NCBI RefSeq assembly: GCF_000407185.1
Contig: NZ_KE136481.1
Coordinates: forward strand, 1,155,636 to 1,219,635
Direction of reading: 5' to 3'
Source of the DNA: Enterococcus malodoratus ATCC 43197
Lineage (GTDB): Bacteria; Bacillota; Bacilli; Lactobacillales; Enterococcaceae
DNA length: 64,000 nucleotides
Shown here: positions 46,073-56,785 of the stretch, in pieces
Layout: the number at the start of each line of letters is the position of its first letter
Numbering within the stretch: the first letter of the stretch is position 1
Notes under the pieces: generated by a model
What the model saw: the letters and a program-made list of their open reading frames with translations, nothing else
Told to the model about the DNA's origin: nothing
Database searches by the model: none
Made by a program: the position numbers and the translations under genes

Positions 46073-46583
46073 GCTTTGTGTTTCCTAGCTTGTCCATATA
46101 GTTGTTGATCAAATCTTGATGAGCATCTTGTGAGAGCTCTTTACTCAAGATTTTTTCTGCGATTTGTAGAGAAAGTGTTGCCACATCATCTTTGACAGAA
46201 GTCAACGCATTTTCACGTTCATCTTTGATCTCTGCTTGCGCACGATCTTTTAGACGCGAAACTTCTTCTTTCGTATCTTTGATGATATTTTGACGGCTTA
46301 ATTCGCCACTTTCTTTCGCATTTTTAATGATATCTGCCGCATCACTGCGGGAGCTGGCCAATTGAGTTTCACGTTCTTTTTCCAACTCAGCAGCTTTAAC
46401 CCGGGATTGTTCGGCAGAATCTAGATCATTGGCGATCTTATCTTCACGTTTTTGTAGAATGTCTTGAACGGCACCCCACGCGAATTTTTTCAATAATGCC
46501 ATTAGGATCACGAATGCTCCCGTAACAGCAATTAAATTACCGAGCGTTGTATTGACAGCCTCAGCAATAACTAGATTCAGCAT
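46062..46583 (-). CDS. atpF: F-ATPase b subunit
   Basis: This 173-residue peripheral-stalk protein has one N-terminal transmembrane helix (about 8-30) with LMALLKKFAWG at its end. A long amphipathic coiled coil rich in Lys, Glu and Ala follows. It is preceded by two hairpins that separate it from atpE. Confidence 0.95.
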   Translation of the reverse strand: MLNLVIAEAVNTTLGNLIAVTGAFVILMALLKKFAWGAVQDILQKREDKIANDLDSAEQSRVKAAELEKERETQLASSRSDAADIIKNAKESGELSRQNIIKDTKEEVSRLKDRAQAEIKDERENALTSVKDDVATLSLQIAEKILSKELSQDAHQDLINNYMDKLGNTKHEA

Positions 46584-46616
46584 ACTCGGTCTTCCTTTCT
46601 GTTCGTCTTCCTCATT

Positions 46617-46659
46617 AAAAGAACCGTCAAGCGGTCCTCCTGCTCACCTTTGAAGTGAG
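46617..46659 (-). promoter_or_regulatory. Two hairpins in the atpE-atpF gap
   Basis: On the minus strand CTCACTT/GGTGAG (46643-46659) and AGGACCG/CGGTTCT (46617-46638, with one G-T pair) form hairpins; the second is followed by TTTTAAT. They could terminate part of the transcripts or protect the atpE mRNA 3' end, which fits the high copy number of subunit c. Confidence 0.6.
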
Positions 46660-46682
46660 TCTCAACAAAAAAGTACTGATTT

Positions 46683-47646
<964 letters not shown>

Positions 47647-47932
47647 TCAAGTTCACCTCTCTTCCCAGCGACTCGGCGTCAGCTCGTGCCTGCTTAGCGC
47701 TGCTCCTCAAAATACTATCGTATGTTACCACCAGAGAAAGAAAATTTCAAAGAATTTTCCTAAAATTTTTCGAATAACTTGAAGATAAATTTCGAAACGT
47801 TATTTTATCTTTCGTTAGACGGCTCTGGTACTTATTTTAGCCCGAAATTAGGCTATTATAGATTGTAACTAATCGTATCAAAATCGAAGTTTAAGTAAAG
47901 AAATAATCATCGAATATGCGAAAAAGAATATT
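47647..47932 (-). promoter_or_regulatory. atp operon leader and promoter region
   Basis: On the minus strand TTGAAA (about 47741-47746) with a weak -10 TAACAT 17 bp on is a possible promoter. Downstream, CAGCG and CGCTG enclose a GC-rich hairpin (about 47661-47700) before the GAGAGGTG ribosome site. No gene is seen in this gap. Confidence 0.4.
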
Positions 47933-48400
47933 TTACTGATGAGAATAGTTTTTCAATGTGCGGCTGATTTGTCGATCAACATCTTTACGCTTCAAAGTTT
48001 CCCGTTTATCGTACTGATGTTTCCCTTTAGCCACACCGATTAGGACCTTCGCAAACCCATCTTTCAAATAGACTTTCAACGGAACTAATGTGATCCCGGT
48101 ATTTTTGACCTCACCAGCTAAACGCGCAATTTGTTTTTTGTGCATCAGCAATTTACGCGTACGGACAGGATCATGATTGAAAATGTTGCCTTGTTCATAA
48201 GGACTGATATGAACATTGTATAAAAAAGCTTCACCATTTCGAATTCGAGCAAATCCATCTTTTAAATTAATCCTGCTATTTCGGATTGATTTTATTTCTG
48301 TCCCTTGCAAGACAATTCCAGCTTCGATTGTATCGATGATCGTATAATCGTGTCGCGCCTTTTTGTTTTGTGCTACTAACTTGCCTTCACCTTTTGGCAT
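47933..48400 (-). CDS. smpB: SsrA-binding protein SmpB
   Basis: This 155-residue protein binds tmRNA and brings it to stalled ribosomes. It has the signature [40 protein letters not shown] and the C-terminal [17 protein letters not shown]. It lies 1 bp after the RNase R gene. The tmRNA gene itself is not in the window. Confidence 0.96.
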   Translation of the reverse strand: MPKGEGKLVAQNKKARHDYTIIDTIEAGIVLQGTEIKSIRNSRINLKDGFARIRNGEAFLYNVHISPYEQGNIFNHDPVRTRKLLMHKKQIARLAGEVKNTGITLVPLKVYLKDGFAKVLIGVAKGKHQYDKRETLKRKDVDRQISRTLKNYSHQ

Positions 48401-48401
48401 A

Positions 48402-50774
48402 TTATCCCTTCTTTCTACCTGGCTTTTTCTTTTTGGCTACTGATTTATAAAACGGCTTCTTGCCTTTTTTATTTTTCTTCTCTTTGCTTGTCTTTGAACG
48501 ATCGGAAGTCTTACCGTAATTCTTATTAGAATCCCTATTATTCTTTCTGCCGCCCGCCGGTTTCCTTCGTTGATTACGTTGACTATTTCCCGGCACCTCC
48601 AATGAAGGTATCTCTTCAGCCTCAAGCAGCTCGAAATCAATTTCACGGGTTTCAGGATCAGATTTAGTCACCTTTATGCGGACCTTTTGTCCAATCTTAA
48701 ATGTTTGACGAGTACGTTCCCCCACCAAAGCCAGTTGATTTTCGATGAAATGGAAATAATCTTGTTTCATCTCGTTTAGATGAATCATGCCTTCAACCGT
48801 ATTTGGCAATTCGATAAAGATTCCAAATTTTGTAACGGAGCTGATAATACCGTCGAATTCTTCGCCAACCCTCTCGGCCATGTATTCGGCTTTTTTCATA
48901 CTATCAACTTCACGTTCTGCTTCCACGGCACGCCGTTCCATTTTCGAACTATGATCAGCGATCTCAGGCAACGTTTCTGCCCACTTCTCTTTCGTTGCTT
49001 CACTTTGATCCTGGCTATATGTCCGAATCAAGCGATGAACGATCAAATCAGGGTAACGACGAATAGGCGATGTGAAGTGCGTGTAATATTCCGCCGCTAA
49101 TCCATAATGACCATAATTGTCTTCCGAATAACGCGCTTGCTGCATACTGCGCAGCAACATTGTGTTAATAACCGCGGACTCGGGCTTGTCTTCTACATCA
49201 TGGATGACTTGCTGCAAATCTTTTGGTGTAATCGTATTTTTTGTCCCTTTAACTAAAATTCCTAATGCTGCCGCAAAATCAAAGAAGCGCTGCATCTTTT
49301 CTTCCTTTGGTTGCTCGTGAATCCGATAAATGAAGGGCAATTTCAATTTATTGAAATGCTCAGCCACTGTTTCATTAGCCGCTAGCATAAAGGATTCAAT
49401 CAATCGTTCGCCGACACCCCGTTCCCGTAGTTCAATATCTATTGGACGTCCCTCAGGATCAACTATGATTTTCGCTTCACGATCCTCAAAGTTAATAGCT
49501 CCGCGCTGCTTGCGACGATTTTCAAGAATTTGATGAAGTTCCTTCATTAAATGAAACATCGGTACTAACTCATGATAGTGTTCGACTGTTTCAGAATCAT
49601 TGTCCAAAATAGCATTCACAGCCGAGTAGGTCATTCGTTCGCTCGTTTGGATGACACTTTGGAAGATTTCATGATGAACGATCATCCCGTTAGGATCAAT
49701 CTCCATCTCGCAACTCATGGTCAAGCGCGGTACATGCGGATTTAATGAACAGATACCATTTGATAAACGCTGTGGAATCATTGGGATCACACGATCCGTC
49801 AGATACACACTCGTTCCACGTTCAAAAGCTTCTTTATTCAAGATACTATCTTCAGTAACATAATAAGAAACATCCGCGATATGGACACCCAAGAAGTAAT
49901 TCCCATTTTCTAACTTGCGAACCGTTACTGCGTCATCCAAATCTTTCGCATCAGCCCCATCGATCGTAACGATTTGCTGGTCGCGCAGATCACGGCGTCC
50001 AACTAGATCCGCTTCAGCAATTTTATCCGGCACTTGCTCTGAAGCAGTCTGAACTTCATCGGGGAAGGATGTCGGAATGCCTTGAGCGATTACGATGGAT
50101 AGAATATCCATACCAGGATCATTTTTATGCCCAATTACCTTAGTAATCATCCCTTCCAAGCTCGTAGCATAGCCCTTCTCAGGATAATGAGTGATTTCAA
50201 CGATGACGATACTCCCATCAACAGGTTGAATCCCCTCTGCTGCAATGAAGACTTTGAACTGCGCACTTTTTTTATCTTTCGGCGTTACGTAACCGAATAA
50301 ATCTGATTCAGCAATCTCATCAACGTCAAAGGCATTGAATTCACCCACGAGCTGTTGGATCTTCCGCTCTTTAATAGAAACAACACGACCCTCTGCTCCA
50401 CGATCAGAAAAGAGATCCGCCGTCTTTTGAATATCGATCATGACAATATCGCCATCCATCGCAAAGTTCGTTGCTTCTTTCGGGATAAAGATATCCGGTT
50501 CTTCCGGATCAATCGTTACAAAGCCGAATCCTCTTTCATTGCGGCGAAAGATTCCTTCTACTTCGATTGGTTGAAAAGGCAGCATGACACGACCCTTTTT
50601 ATTAAATTCCACAGTTTTTTCTCGCTCAAGCTGCGCAACCGTTTGAACTAATAACTTAAAATCTTCGCTCTTGCGCATGTCTAAAACTTCTGCTAATTCT
50701 TCCATTGAAAGACTTTTTTTATTGGCTGCTTTCAACCCAGCCAGTATTTCTGCTTTAATTGTTTTTCTCTCCAT
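48402..50774 (-). CDS. rnr: Ribonuclease R
   Basis: This 790-residue 3'-5' exoribonuclease degrades structured RNA and works with SmpB/tmRNA. It has cold-shock domains (about 60-220, [20 protein letters not shown]), the RNB core with DDAVTV and four-Asp metal site ([13 protein letters not shown]), an S1 domain (about 620-710) and a very basic tail. I chose the ATG at 50774 with GGAG upstream. It overlaps est by 20 bp. Confidence 0.96.
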   Translation of the reverse strand: MERKTIKAEILAGLKAANKKSLSMEELAEVLDMRKSEDFKLLVQTVAQLEREKTVEFNKKGRVMLPFQPIEVEGIFRRNERGFGFVTIDPEEPDIFIPKEATNFAMDGDIVMIDIQKTADLFSDRGAEGRVVSIKERKIQQLVGEFNAFDVDEIAESDLFGYVTPKDKKSAQFKVFIAAEGIQPVDGSIVIVEITHYPEKGYATSLEGMITKVIGHKNDPGMDILSIVIAQGIPTSFPDEVQTASEQVPDKIAEADLVGRRDLRDQQIVTIDGADAKDLDDAVTVRKLENGNYFLGVHIADVSYYVTEDSILNKEAFERGTSVYLTDRVIPMIPQRLSNGICSLNPHVPRLTMSCEMEIDPNGMIVHHEIFQSVIQTSERMTYSAVNAILDNDSETVEHYHELVPMFHLMKELHQILENRRKQRGAINFEDREAKIIVDPEGRPIDIELRERGVGERLIESFMLAANETVAEHFNKLKLPFIYRIHEQPKEEKMQRFFDFAAALGILVKGTKNTITPKDLQQVIHDVEDKPESAVINTMLLRSMQQARYSEDNYGHYGLAAEYYTHFTSPIRRYPDLIVHRLIRTYSQDQSEATKEKWAETLPEIADHSSKMERRAVEAEREVDSMKKAEYMAERVGEEFDGIISSVTKFGIFIELPNTVEGMIHLNEMKQDYFHFIENQLALVGERTRQTFKIGQKVRIKVTKSDPETREIDFELLEAEEIPSLEVPGNSQRNQRRKPAGGRKNNRDSNKNYGKTSDRSKTSKEKKNKKGKKPFYKSVAKKKKPGRKKG

Positions 50775-51519
50775 TTTCTTCTCTCCAGCCAAGACCGGCT
50801 AAAAAATCGGCCACATCTTGTTCTAATTGTCTTCTTTCGGGCCCTACGGTAATCACATGTCCGCTTTGCGGGTACCAGTTTAAGGTGAAGGCGGTCTGTT
50901 TCAAACGCTCTGCCGTTTGAAAAACACCATCCGCTTCGATCATCTCATCCTGTCCTGCCTGCGCCATAAAAAAAGGACAATCGATTTTCGTTAAATTTTC
51001 ATATGCTGTTTGGGATTGCTCTTCGATTGTTGTCAATTGTCGTTCTACTAGAGGACGATAACTTTCAATTTTGTTTTCAGTCGTTTTCGCACCGTTTCGT
51101 TCTAACACCTGTTTGGCATATAATAGGAAGTTTTTTGTTACATTGGTTTTGACTGGTGCAATAGGCGAACAGAAAAAACCGCCTCCTAAAAATTGTTTGG
51201 GCAATGCTTGTAATAGACGGGTTGCAAAAATACCACCCATTGAAAGTCCAAATACAGCAATTTCCTGATACCCTTGTGATTGCAAAAATTTGACGCCTTG
51301 TTGACTATCCTGCCACCATTGCTCAGAAGTTTCCTGCAAGATATCCAAAGGATCTGCTGTTCCGTGTCCTGAGTAAAGTGGAACATAAACTGTATAATCT
51401 AATTTTTCCAAAAAACGCGCCAGCATCCGCACATCATTCGGACTGCCTGAATAGGCATGTAACAGTAAAACCGCTCGTTTCCCCTGGGGCAGAAACAACG
51501 ATCCTGGGGCTTGAATCAT
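50755..51519 (-). CDS. est: Carboxylesterase Est (alpha/beta hydrolase)
   Basis: This 254-residue hydrolase has the oxyanion and nucleophile motifs LLLHAYSGSPNDV and GLSMGGIF (Ser nucleophile), a cap region (about 120-175), and Asp in AGQDEMIEADG with His in SGHVIT. It resembles the Geobacillus carboxylesterase Est30 placed between secG and rnr in many Firmicutes. The natural substrate is unknown. Confidence 0.92.
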   Translation of the reverse strand: MIQAPGSLFLPQGKRAVLLLHAYSGSPNDVRMLARFLEKLDYTVYVPLYSGHGTADPLDILQETSEQWWQDSQQGVKFLQSQGYQEIAVFGLSMGGIFATRLLQALPKQFLGGGFFCSPIAPVKTNVTKNFLLYAKQVLERNGAKTTENKIESYRPLVERQLTTIEEQSQTAYENLTKIDCPFFMAQAGQDEMIEADGVFQTAERLKQTAFTLNWYPQSGHVITVGPERRQLEQDVADFLAGLGWREENGEKNN

Positions 51520-51682
51520 CTTTCTTCACTCCGATCTCGTAGTTGACCTTCATTTTCTCAAAAACGAAAAATTGATTTCGCTCTTTTTTTCCGTACCTTT
51601 GATCTGCCAAAACATCGCAAAAAATCGAATTGGCATCCTCACTCTATCTTAAAGTGTACTTGATTTGACCTAAATACAAAAT

Positions 51683-51710
51683 AAAAAAGACCTCTCACTT
51701 GAGAGGCCGG
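51683..51710 (-). terminator. Terminator between secG and est
   Basis: Minus-strand GGCCTCTC pairs with GAGAGGTC around AAGT and is followed by TTTTTTAT, directly after secG. Confidence 0.8.
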
Positions 51711-51712
51711 TT

Positions 51713-51949
51713 TTATTTGCTTGATAAAAACATTAATGCGAAGAGCAGAATCATCCAAACCGCACCTAAAACTGCGGTTGATCGTTGCATAACAGCTTCA
51801 AAGCCACGTGCTTTCTGCTTTCCGAACAATTGATCCGCACCACCAGTAAAAGCACTCGCAGCACTATTTTGTTTGCTAGGTTGCATCATGATCGTAATGA
51901 CAATGATCACTGATAAAACTAAGATAACACCCAAAATAAAATTATACAA
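51713..51949 (-). CDS. secG: Preprotein translocase subunit SecG
   Basis: This 78-residue protein has two transmembrane helices (about 2-22 and 55-75) joined by the loop MQPSKQNSAASAFTGGADQL. It is the small third subunit of the SecYEG channel and helps SecA cycling. Confidence 0.94.
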   Translation of the reverse strand: MYNFILGVILVLSVIIVITIMMQPSKQNSAASAFTGGADQLFGKQKARGFEAVMQRSTAVLGAVWMILLFALMFLSSK

Positions 51950-52030
51950 AAGCTGATCCTCCTTATTTCCAAACTACCTCATTTTTTACTTTAGCACAAT
52001 TGAAGTCGTTTGACCAGAGAAGTCAAAAAC

Positions 52031-52306
52031 TTATTTTCTTAAAACATCTGCATAATCCGATTTTTCGTCGAATTCTTTTTTAGCAAATGGGCATAACGGA
52101 ATAATTTTTTTACCCTCTTTACGCGCTTTTTCTACACCAGCAGCAACCAATTTTTCTGCCAAACCTTGGCCACGATAAGTTGGATCTACAAATGTATGAT
52201 CAATAATCATGATTTCTGAACCCGCATTCGACCAAGTCATTTCTCCTGCTTCTTCATTCGCATCATTCAATAAAACAAAACGTTCTTTTTCTTCTTTGAT
52301 TTCCAT
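52031..52306 (-). CDS. GNAT-like N-acetyltransferase (YjdJ/NATD1 type)
   Basis: The 91-residue minimal GNAT fold starts MEIKEEKERFVLLNDANEEA. It contains the acetyl-CoA loop VDPTYRGQGLAEKLV and the conserved IIPLCPFAKKEF. Proteins of this YjdJ-like class lack large substrate domains and their target is unknown. It is just downstream of the mono-cluster ferredoxin-like gene, a pairing also seen for yjdI-yjdJ. Confidence 0.88.
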   Translation of the reverse strand: MEIKEEKERFVLLNDANEEAGEMTWSNAGSEIMIIDHTFVDPTYRGQGLAEKLVAAGVEKARKEGKKIIPLCPFAKKEFDEKSDYADVLRK

Positions 52307-52334
52307 CACAATTCTCCTTACAGCTTTTTTAGCT

Positions 52335-52601
52335 TTAATTTTTCACAATATATTTCAAGGCACCGCTAGGACATGTATTTACGACATAACTAGCATTTTC
52401 TGCACTGCCGTTATCGGGGATAATCCACGGTCTGCGACCCACCTCAAAAATTTCTGGATTTCCTCTTACACAATTCCCGATGTGCGCACAAATATCTTTG
52501 TTGTAATAAATATCAACGCCCTCACCATGATATTTGCGATAACCTTGAACCAATAATTCCTCTTCATTAACTGGTTCTTGATCAAATTTACTTCCATCCA
52601 T
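52335..52601 (-). CDS. Divergent mono-cluster [4Fe-4S] domain protein (YjdI-like)
   Basis: This 88-residue protein contains YYNKDICAHIGNCVRGNPEI and VVNTCPSGAL; the cysteines are placed as in the Fer4_19 family. It probably carries one iron-sulfur cluster and donates electrons to an unknown partner. It lies upstream of the small GNAT gene. Confidence 0.88.
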   Translation of the reverse strand: MDGSKFDQEPVNEEELLVQGYRKYHGEGVDIYYNKDICAHIGNCVRGNPEIFEVGRRPWIIPDNGSAENASYVVNTCPSGALKYIVKN

Positions 52602-52667
52602 TTCCTATCACTTCCTTTAAGTAAGATTATAATGGGAATCAAAAAAAAATTACACTAAATCGTCTTA

Positions 52668-53003
52668 TCATGCTAAAAGATCTATAAGCGTCTGCATTGC
52701 CTGATGAGCATCCATTTGATCCGGAAAGGCCAAAATGAATGTGCGACTTCCTAAGGTCTCAATGACCAACTCAAAAACACCTGCGTTTTGTCTCAGCGCA
52801 AAAGGTTTTAAACAATCCGCAGTGAAGTAAACATTTCGCGGCCTCTTTGTTAAATCATCTTCTTCTAATACATGCAAGCCACGACTTGAGAAAATCAGAA
52901 TTTTCTCCATTTGGTCTTCATAGATCGCTAACTGATGTAGTCCTTCGTTCGGAAACAGTGTTCGTAATTGAGCCTGCAGCAACAGAAAACTAGTCTCCTT
53001 CAT
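52668..53003 (-). CDS. Hypothetical protein (111 residues)
   Basis: The protein starts MKETSFLLLQAQLRTLFPNE and has a beta-rich middle (MEKILIFSSRGLHVLEEDDL, ELVIETLGSRTFILAF). The PH-like layout is only a guess. It overlaps the carbonic-anhydrase-like gene by 14 bp and so is translated with it. No family is recognised. Confidence 0.7.
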   Translation of the reverse strand: MKETSFLLLQAQLRTLFPNEGLHQLAIYEDQMEKILIFSSRGLHVLEEDDLTKRPRNVYFTADCLKPFALRQNAGVFELVIETLGSRTFILAFPDQMDAHQAMQTLIDLLA

Positions 53004-53496
53004 GAGCGGATCCCTTTATTGGAAGAATCTCCTTGTTCAAGTATGCTTGTCCAAGTTCGTAGTAATGCTCTGCATTCTCGCGATTTTTTTTGATTTCTTC
53101 AGGTGTCAATTTGCGAATCACACGAGCAGGAGAACCGAATGCCAACGAGTTTGCGGGAATGACTGTTCCTTCTGTCACTAATGAACCCGCACCGATCAAA
53201 CTATTCTCTCCAATCTCCGCGTGGTTCAGAACAGTAGCGCCCATTCCAATCAATGCCCCAGAATGAATCGTACATCCGTGGATAATACAAGCATGCCCAA
53301 TCGTTACATAATCACCGATGTTTGTCGGCGCGCCATGATCTACATGTACGATCGTACCATCTTGCACGTTACTCATTTTACCGATTGCTATCGTGTTGCT
53401 GTCACCACGCAAAACACTTTGAAACCAAATGGTCGAACCTTCTCCAAGTGTTACGTCTCCATATACATCTGAACTATTTGCGATAAAATCTACCAT
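52990..53496 (-). CDS. Gamma-carbonic anhydrase family protein
   Basis: The 168-residue left-handed beta-helix (hexapeptide repeats such as VDHGAPTNIGDYVTIGHACI) has the three metal-ligand histidines in HVDHG and GHACIIHG. It is in the YrdA/PaaY-like group, for which CO2 hydration is often weak or unproven. I chose the ATG at 53496 with GAGGTGAGAAG upstream. Confidence 0.9.
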   Translation of the reverse strand: MVDFIANSSDVYGDVTLGEGSTIWFQSVLRGDSNTIAIGKMSNVQDGTIVHVDHGAPTNIGDYVTIGHACIIHGCTIHSGALIGMGATVLNHAEIGENSLIGAGSLVTEGTVIPANSLAFGSPARVIRKLTPEEIKKNRENAEHYYELGQAYLNKEILPIKGSAHEGD

Positions 53497-53549
53497 TCTT
53501 CTCACCTCAATCACTAGTATAGCACGCCTTCCACTCTTCAAAACTAAAT

Positions 53550-53590
53550 AAAAAACAAAGAGACCTCAAAATGCAAAGCCTCTTTGTTTT
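53550..53590 (-). terminator. Terminator after the aminopeptidase gene
   Basis: AAAACAAAGAG pairs with CTCTTTGTTTT; the loop is 17 nt and itself partly paired. A T run follows on the minus strand. Confidence 0.7.
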
Positions 53591-53607
53591 CAATATAAGA
53601 AAAACGC

Positions 53608-54837
53608 TTAAGCCCAGTCGCCGTTTCTAAAAATCGCTACGCGGCTGCCATCCTTACGAATACCATCAATATTCATCTTGTCTGAGCCAATCATAAAGTC
53701 CACATGATTCTTGCTGCGGTTCAACCCATGCTCTGCTAATTCTTTTTCAGTCATTTCTACACCATTGGCTAGATTAAATGCATACGCATTGCCGATAGCT
53801 AAATGATTTGATGCGTTCTCATCATATAAAGTACTGAAAAAGGTAATCCTCGATTGTGAGATTGGAGAAGGATCTGGCACCAAAGCCGCTTCTCCCAAAT
53901 GTTTGGAGCCTTCATCCATCGCTACTAAGCTTTTCAAGGCCTCTTCACCTTGATCAGCCTTCACGTCAATGATCGCACCATCTTTGAAAGTCAATTTTAT
54001 TCCCGTAATTACTTGTCCCGCATAAGCCAATGGCTTGGTTGAAGAAACAACTCCGTCTGCCACACGCCGATCAGGAGCGGTAAAAATTTCTTCTGTCGGC
54101 ATATTCGCCATAAACTCAAAACCTTTTTCATTGATGCTGCGGGCACTGTCCCAAATATGATTTTCTGGCAACCCGATGGTCAGATCTGTTCCAGGCGCTT
54201 GATAATGCAGAGCTTGGAATTGCTCTTGATTCATCATTGCTGCTTTTTCTTGCAACCGCTTCTCATGCAGCGACCATGCTTCAACAGGATCTGCCTCGTA
54301 AATTTTCGTTGCCTTAAAAATAGCATCCCACAATGCATCTACTTGCTCCGCTGCTGGCAGTTCAGGAAAAACTTTTGCTGCCCATGATGCTTCGGAGGCT
54401 GCTACAACTGTCCAACTAATTCTATTTGCTGCCGCCGCTTGACGCAGACCAAATAATAATTGACGGTCGTATTGTTGATAAGCCTCGATACGTTCTTTCG
54501 CTACTCCAGAAAAAACACCTGGATCCTGCGAGACAACGCTAATTCGACTAATTCGACGTTTGAACATTTCCTCCATTTCAGTTTGCTTATATTCAGGAAC
54601 AGTACGTAATTCTTCGATGTCCATGTTTTCTACTTGCTCTCGTAAGATTGTATCGTCTGTCCAACGTAAAACAACTTGGCTTGCACCTGCTTCATAGGCT
54701 TTTTTAACGATCAGTCGAGCTAACGGGGCTTGGTTAACCGAAATATCTAACTGTACTAAGTCGTCTTTTTGTACATTCACGCCTGTTTTGACGATCAACA
54801 TTGCATACTTATCTAAATAGGTCATTAAATTTTCCAT
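53608..54837 (-). CDS. M29 family aminopeptidase (PepS/AmpS type)
   Basis: This 409-residue metallo-aminopeptidase starts MENLMTYLDKYAMLIVKTGV. It has the M29 features LRWTDD, the metal-ligand region ANMPTEEIFTAPDRRVADG, DEGSKHLGEAALVPDPSPI and NASNHLAIGNAYAFNL. It releases N-terminal residues from peptides in the cytosol. It is translationally linked with the upstream permease (the genes almost touch), which suggests joint peptide/amino-acid use. I chose the ATG at 54837 with AGAGGTGAAAAC upstream. Confidence 0.92.
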   Translation of the reverse strand: MENLMTYLDKYAMLIVKTGVNVQKDDLVQLDISVNQAPLARLIVKKAYEAGASQVVLRWTDDTILREQVENMDIEELRTVPEYKQTEMEEMFKRRISRISVVSQDPGVFSGVAKERIEAYQQYDRQLLFGLRQAAAANRISWTVVAASEASWAAKVFPELPAAEQVDALWDAIFKATKIYEADPVEAWSLHEKRLQEKAAMMNQEQFQALHYQAPGTDLTIGLPENHIWDSARSINEKGFEFMANMPTEEIFTAPDRRVADGVVSSTKPLAYAGQVITGIKLTFKDGAIIDVKADQGEEALKSLVAMDEGSKHLGEAALVPDPSPISQSRITFFSTLYDENASNHLAIGNAYAFNLANGVEMTEKELAEHGLNRSKNHVDFMIGSDKMNIDGIRKDGSRVAIFRNGDWA

Positions 54838-54841
54838 GTTT

Positions 54842-56356
54842 TCACCTCTGTACTGTTTTTGATGATAAAATATATTTTCGCTCATAGCGGCTGTACATGA
54901 CCACTGCGATAATTCCAAAAATAACCGGTCCTAAAATTGAATAAAGGGTTCCAGCAATATCTCCCTGCATCGCTGGCTGAACGATGGTAAAGACATTGGC
55001 AAAGCCGACCACAAACGTGACGACTGTTACTGCGATGTTTGCCATTGTTTGTGTCTTATAAATTTCAAACGGTTTTTCGATTTCCTTTTTCTTCTTGAAG
55101 CCAATAAAGGCAATCGCTAAGAACATATAAGGAATCGTCATCGAAACATTGGTCATTGAAACCAGCACTTGGAAAAAGTACTTCGCACCGCTGCCGCCGA
55201 ATGAAACCAATGCGACGATTGCGATCACGATTGCTGCTTGAACTTTCATAGCGTTGACTGGTAAATCATTTTTTGTTTTCGTTAAAAATTCAGGCCAGAC
55301 CTCTTTTGGTGTCCCTTCAATCAATTGTTTCAATGGAGAAAAAATCAATGTAAAGAACGCTCCGGTCAAAGCTAAAAACATCGACAAGCCCATGTAGCGA
55401 GATACCCACACACCCATCGTCACTGAGGCTGCCTCTGAGATATTCAATGCATGACCCAATTGATACCCCATATTATTCATAGCAATGTAGGCTACATTTC
55501 CTAAAGTTACTTCCGCATCGGAAAATTGTGTAAAAGCAAAATTCCAGTTCGTAAATGCTCCCATCATAAAGATTCCGACCGCATAGCCAATCGCAATTAC
55601 GATGGCCGATATTGCTACTCCTCGCGGAAACGTCTTCTCTGCATTTTCGGTTTCATCAACTAACCCGCCTACAACTTCTAAGCCGCCATAGGCAAATATT
55701 GCAAATACTAAGAAACCAAAGACTTGGATCATTGTTGAATAATCCGCGTTTGGTGATTTGAAAAAGGCGCCTGGACTTAACGGCTGTGCCATATGACCAT
55801 TTAATAAAAGAATAGTTAATCCGCCGAGAAATAGTACAACGTTGATTAAGGCCACCGCTGTTCCACCAATCGAAGTCACTTTTTTGATACTATCCAATCC
55901 TCTTGAAGAGACAAATGTGATTAAAATAATCCAAAAAATAGCCAATATCCCTAACGTTTGTACACCCGACAAACCAAACGGTGTCCATTGCTGTGTTTTA
56001 TCTACACCAAAAATCGCATTTGATAAAGGAATCCAAATTCCGGATCCTACATTCACCATCCAAATAATGTAAGAGGCATACCACATAAATGTGCCGATAA
56101 AGGCAAATTTGGGGTTAAATGATTCTGCCATCCAGGAATAAATTCCACCCTTACGATCTTTAAACGCTGCACCGTATTCTGAAAGCATAAATGCAAAAGG
56201 CAAGAAAAATGTAACTGCGGCCAACACATACCAAAGTATTGATGCATAACCCATCAAATAGAACGCTCGTGTAATATTAGTGAAGCCAAATACCGAAGTA
56301 AAAATCATAAGAATAAGTGAGATCAGTGTTAATTTCTTTTTCTTGGGGCTCGACAT
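54842..56356 (-). CDS. APC family transporter, YjeM-like
   Basis: This 504-residue membrane protein has about 12 transmembrane helices. It starts MSSPKKKKLTLISLILMIFT and continues SVFGFTNITRAFYLMGYASI, a pattern close to YjeM of the glutamate/GABA antiporter group. The substrate is not shown; an amino acid or its decarboxylated product is likely. GGAGGAAATAG precedes the ATG at 56356. A cre-like site lies upstream. Confidence 0.88.
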   Translation of the reverse strand: MSSPKKKKLTLISLILMIFTSVFGFTNITRAFYLMGYASILWYVLAAVTFFLPFAFMLSEYGAAFKDRKGGIYSWMAESFNPKFAFIGTFMWYASYIIWMVNVGSGIWIPLSNAIFGVDKTQQWTPFGLSGVQTLGILAIFWIILITFVSSRGLDSIKKVTSIGGTAVALINVVLFLGGLTILLLNGHMAQPLSPGAFFKSPNADYSTMIQVFGFLVFAIFAYGGLEVVGGLVDETENAEKTFPRGVAISAIVIAIGYAVGIFMMGAFTNWNFAFTQFSDAEVTLGNVAYIAMNNMGYQLGHALNISEAASVTMGVWVSRYMGLSMFLALTGAFFTLIFSPLKQLIEGTPKEVWPEFLTKTKNDLPVNAMKVQAAIVIAIVALVSFGGSGAKYFFQVLVSMTNVSMTIPYMFLAIAFIGFKKKKEIEKPFEIYKTQTMANIAVTVVTFVVGFANVFTIVQPAMQGDIAGTLYSILGPVIFGIIAVVMYSRYERKYILSSKTVQR

Positions 56357-56740
56357 AACTATTTCCTCCAATTTGTATTTTTATAACGAACCGATTAGCT
56401 CCTTTCTTTCAATACTTAATAAAAAGTGTTTTTTTATTGATTCGTTTTGTTAGGAAAATTGTAGGAATATTTAAAGAATAAAACAACAAAACTGGTGTAG
56501 TTTTTAGCAAAGTATCACTCTCAAAAGAAAACGCTTTCTATTTTTAATAAAAATTATCCGTTATTTTTATTTAGGGCAAAAACTAACTGATAGGTTGAAA
56601 CACTGCGGCTTAGAGAATCTCCCCCTTCTAAACCAGTACAGTTTGCCGTTAAATGATCTGTCGTCAGAAATTAGAAAAAAAGCTGCTCCTCTCATGAATA
56701 AATAATGTGTATGGTCCTCGATTCATCAGTTTTAAGCAGT
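56357..56740. promoter_or_regulatory. Intergenic region with a cre-like site
   Basis: AGAAAACGCTTTCT (56526-56539) is a near-perfect palindrome close to the CcpA cre consensus, about 170 bp upstream of the permease. The rest is A+T-rich and holds no visible gene. Carbon-catabolite control of the permease/peptidase pair is inferred. Confidence 0.5.
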
Positions 56741-56773
56741 AAAAAAGAGGCACGAAGAAAACTTCGTGCCTCT
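56741..56773 (-). terminator. Terminator of the ABC exporter operon
   Basis: AGAGGCACGAAG pairs perfectly with CTTCGTGCCTCT around a 4-nt loop, followed by six T residues on the minus strand. Confidence 0.9.
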
Positions 56774-56785
56774 GATCATATTGTT

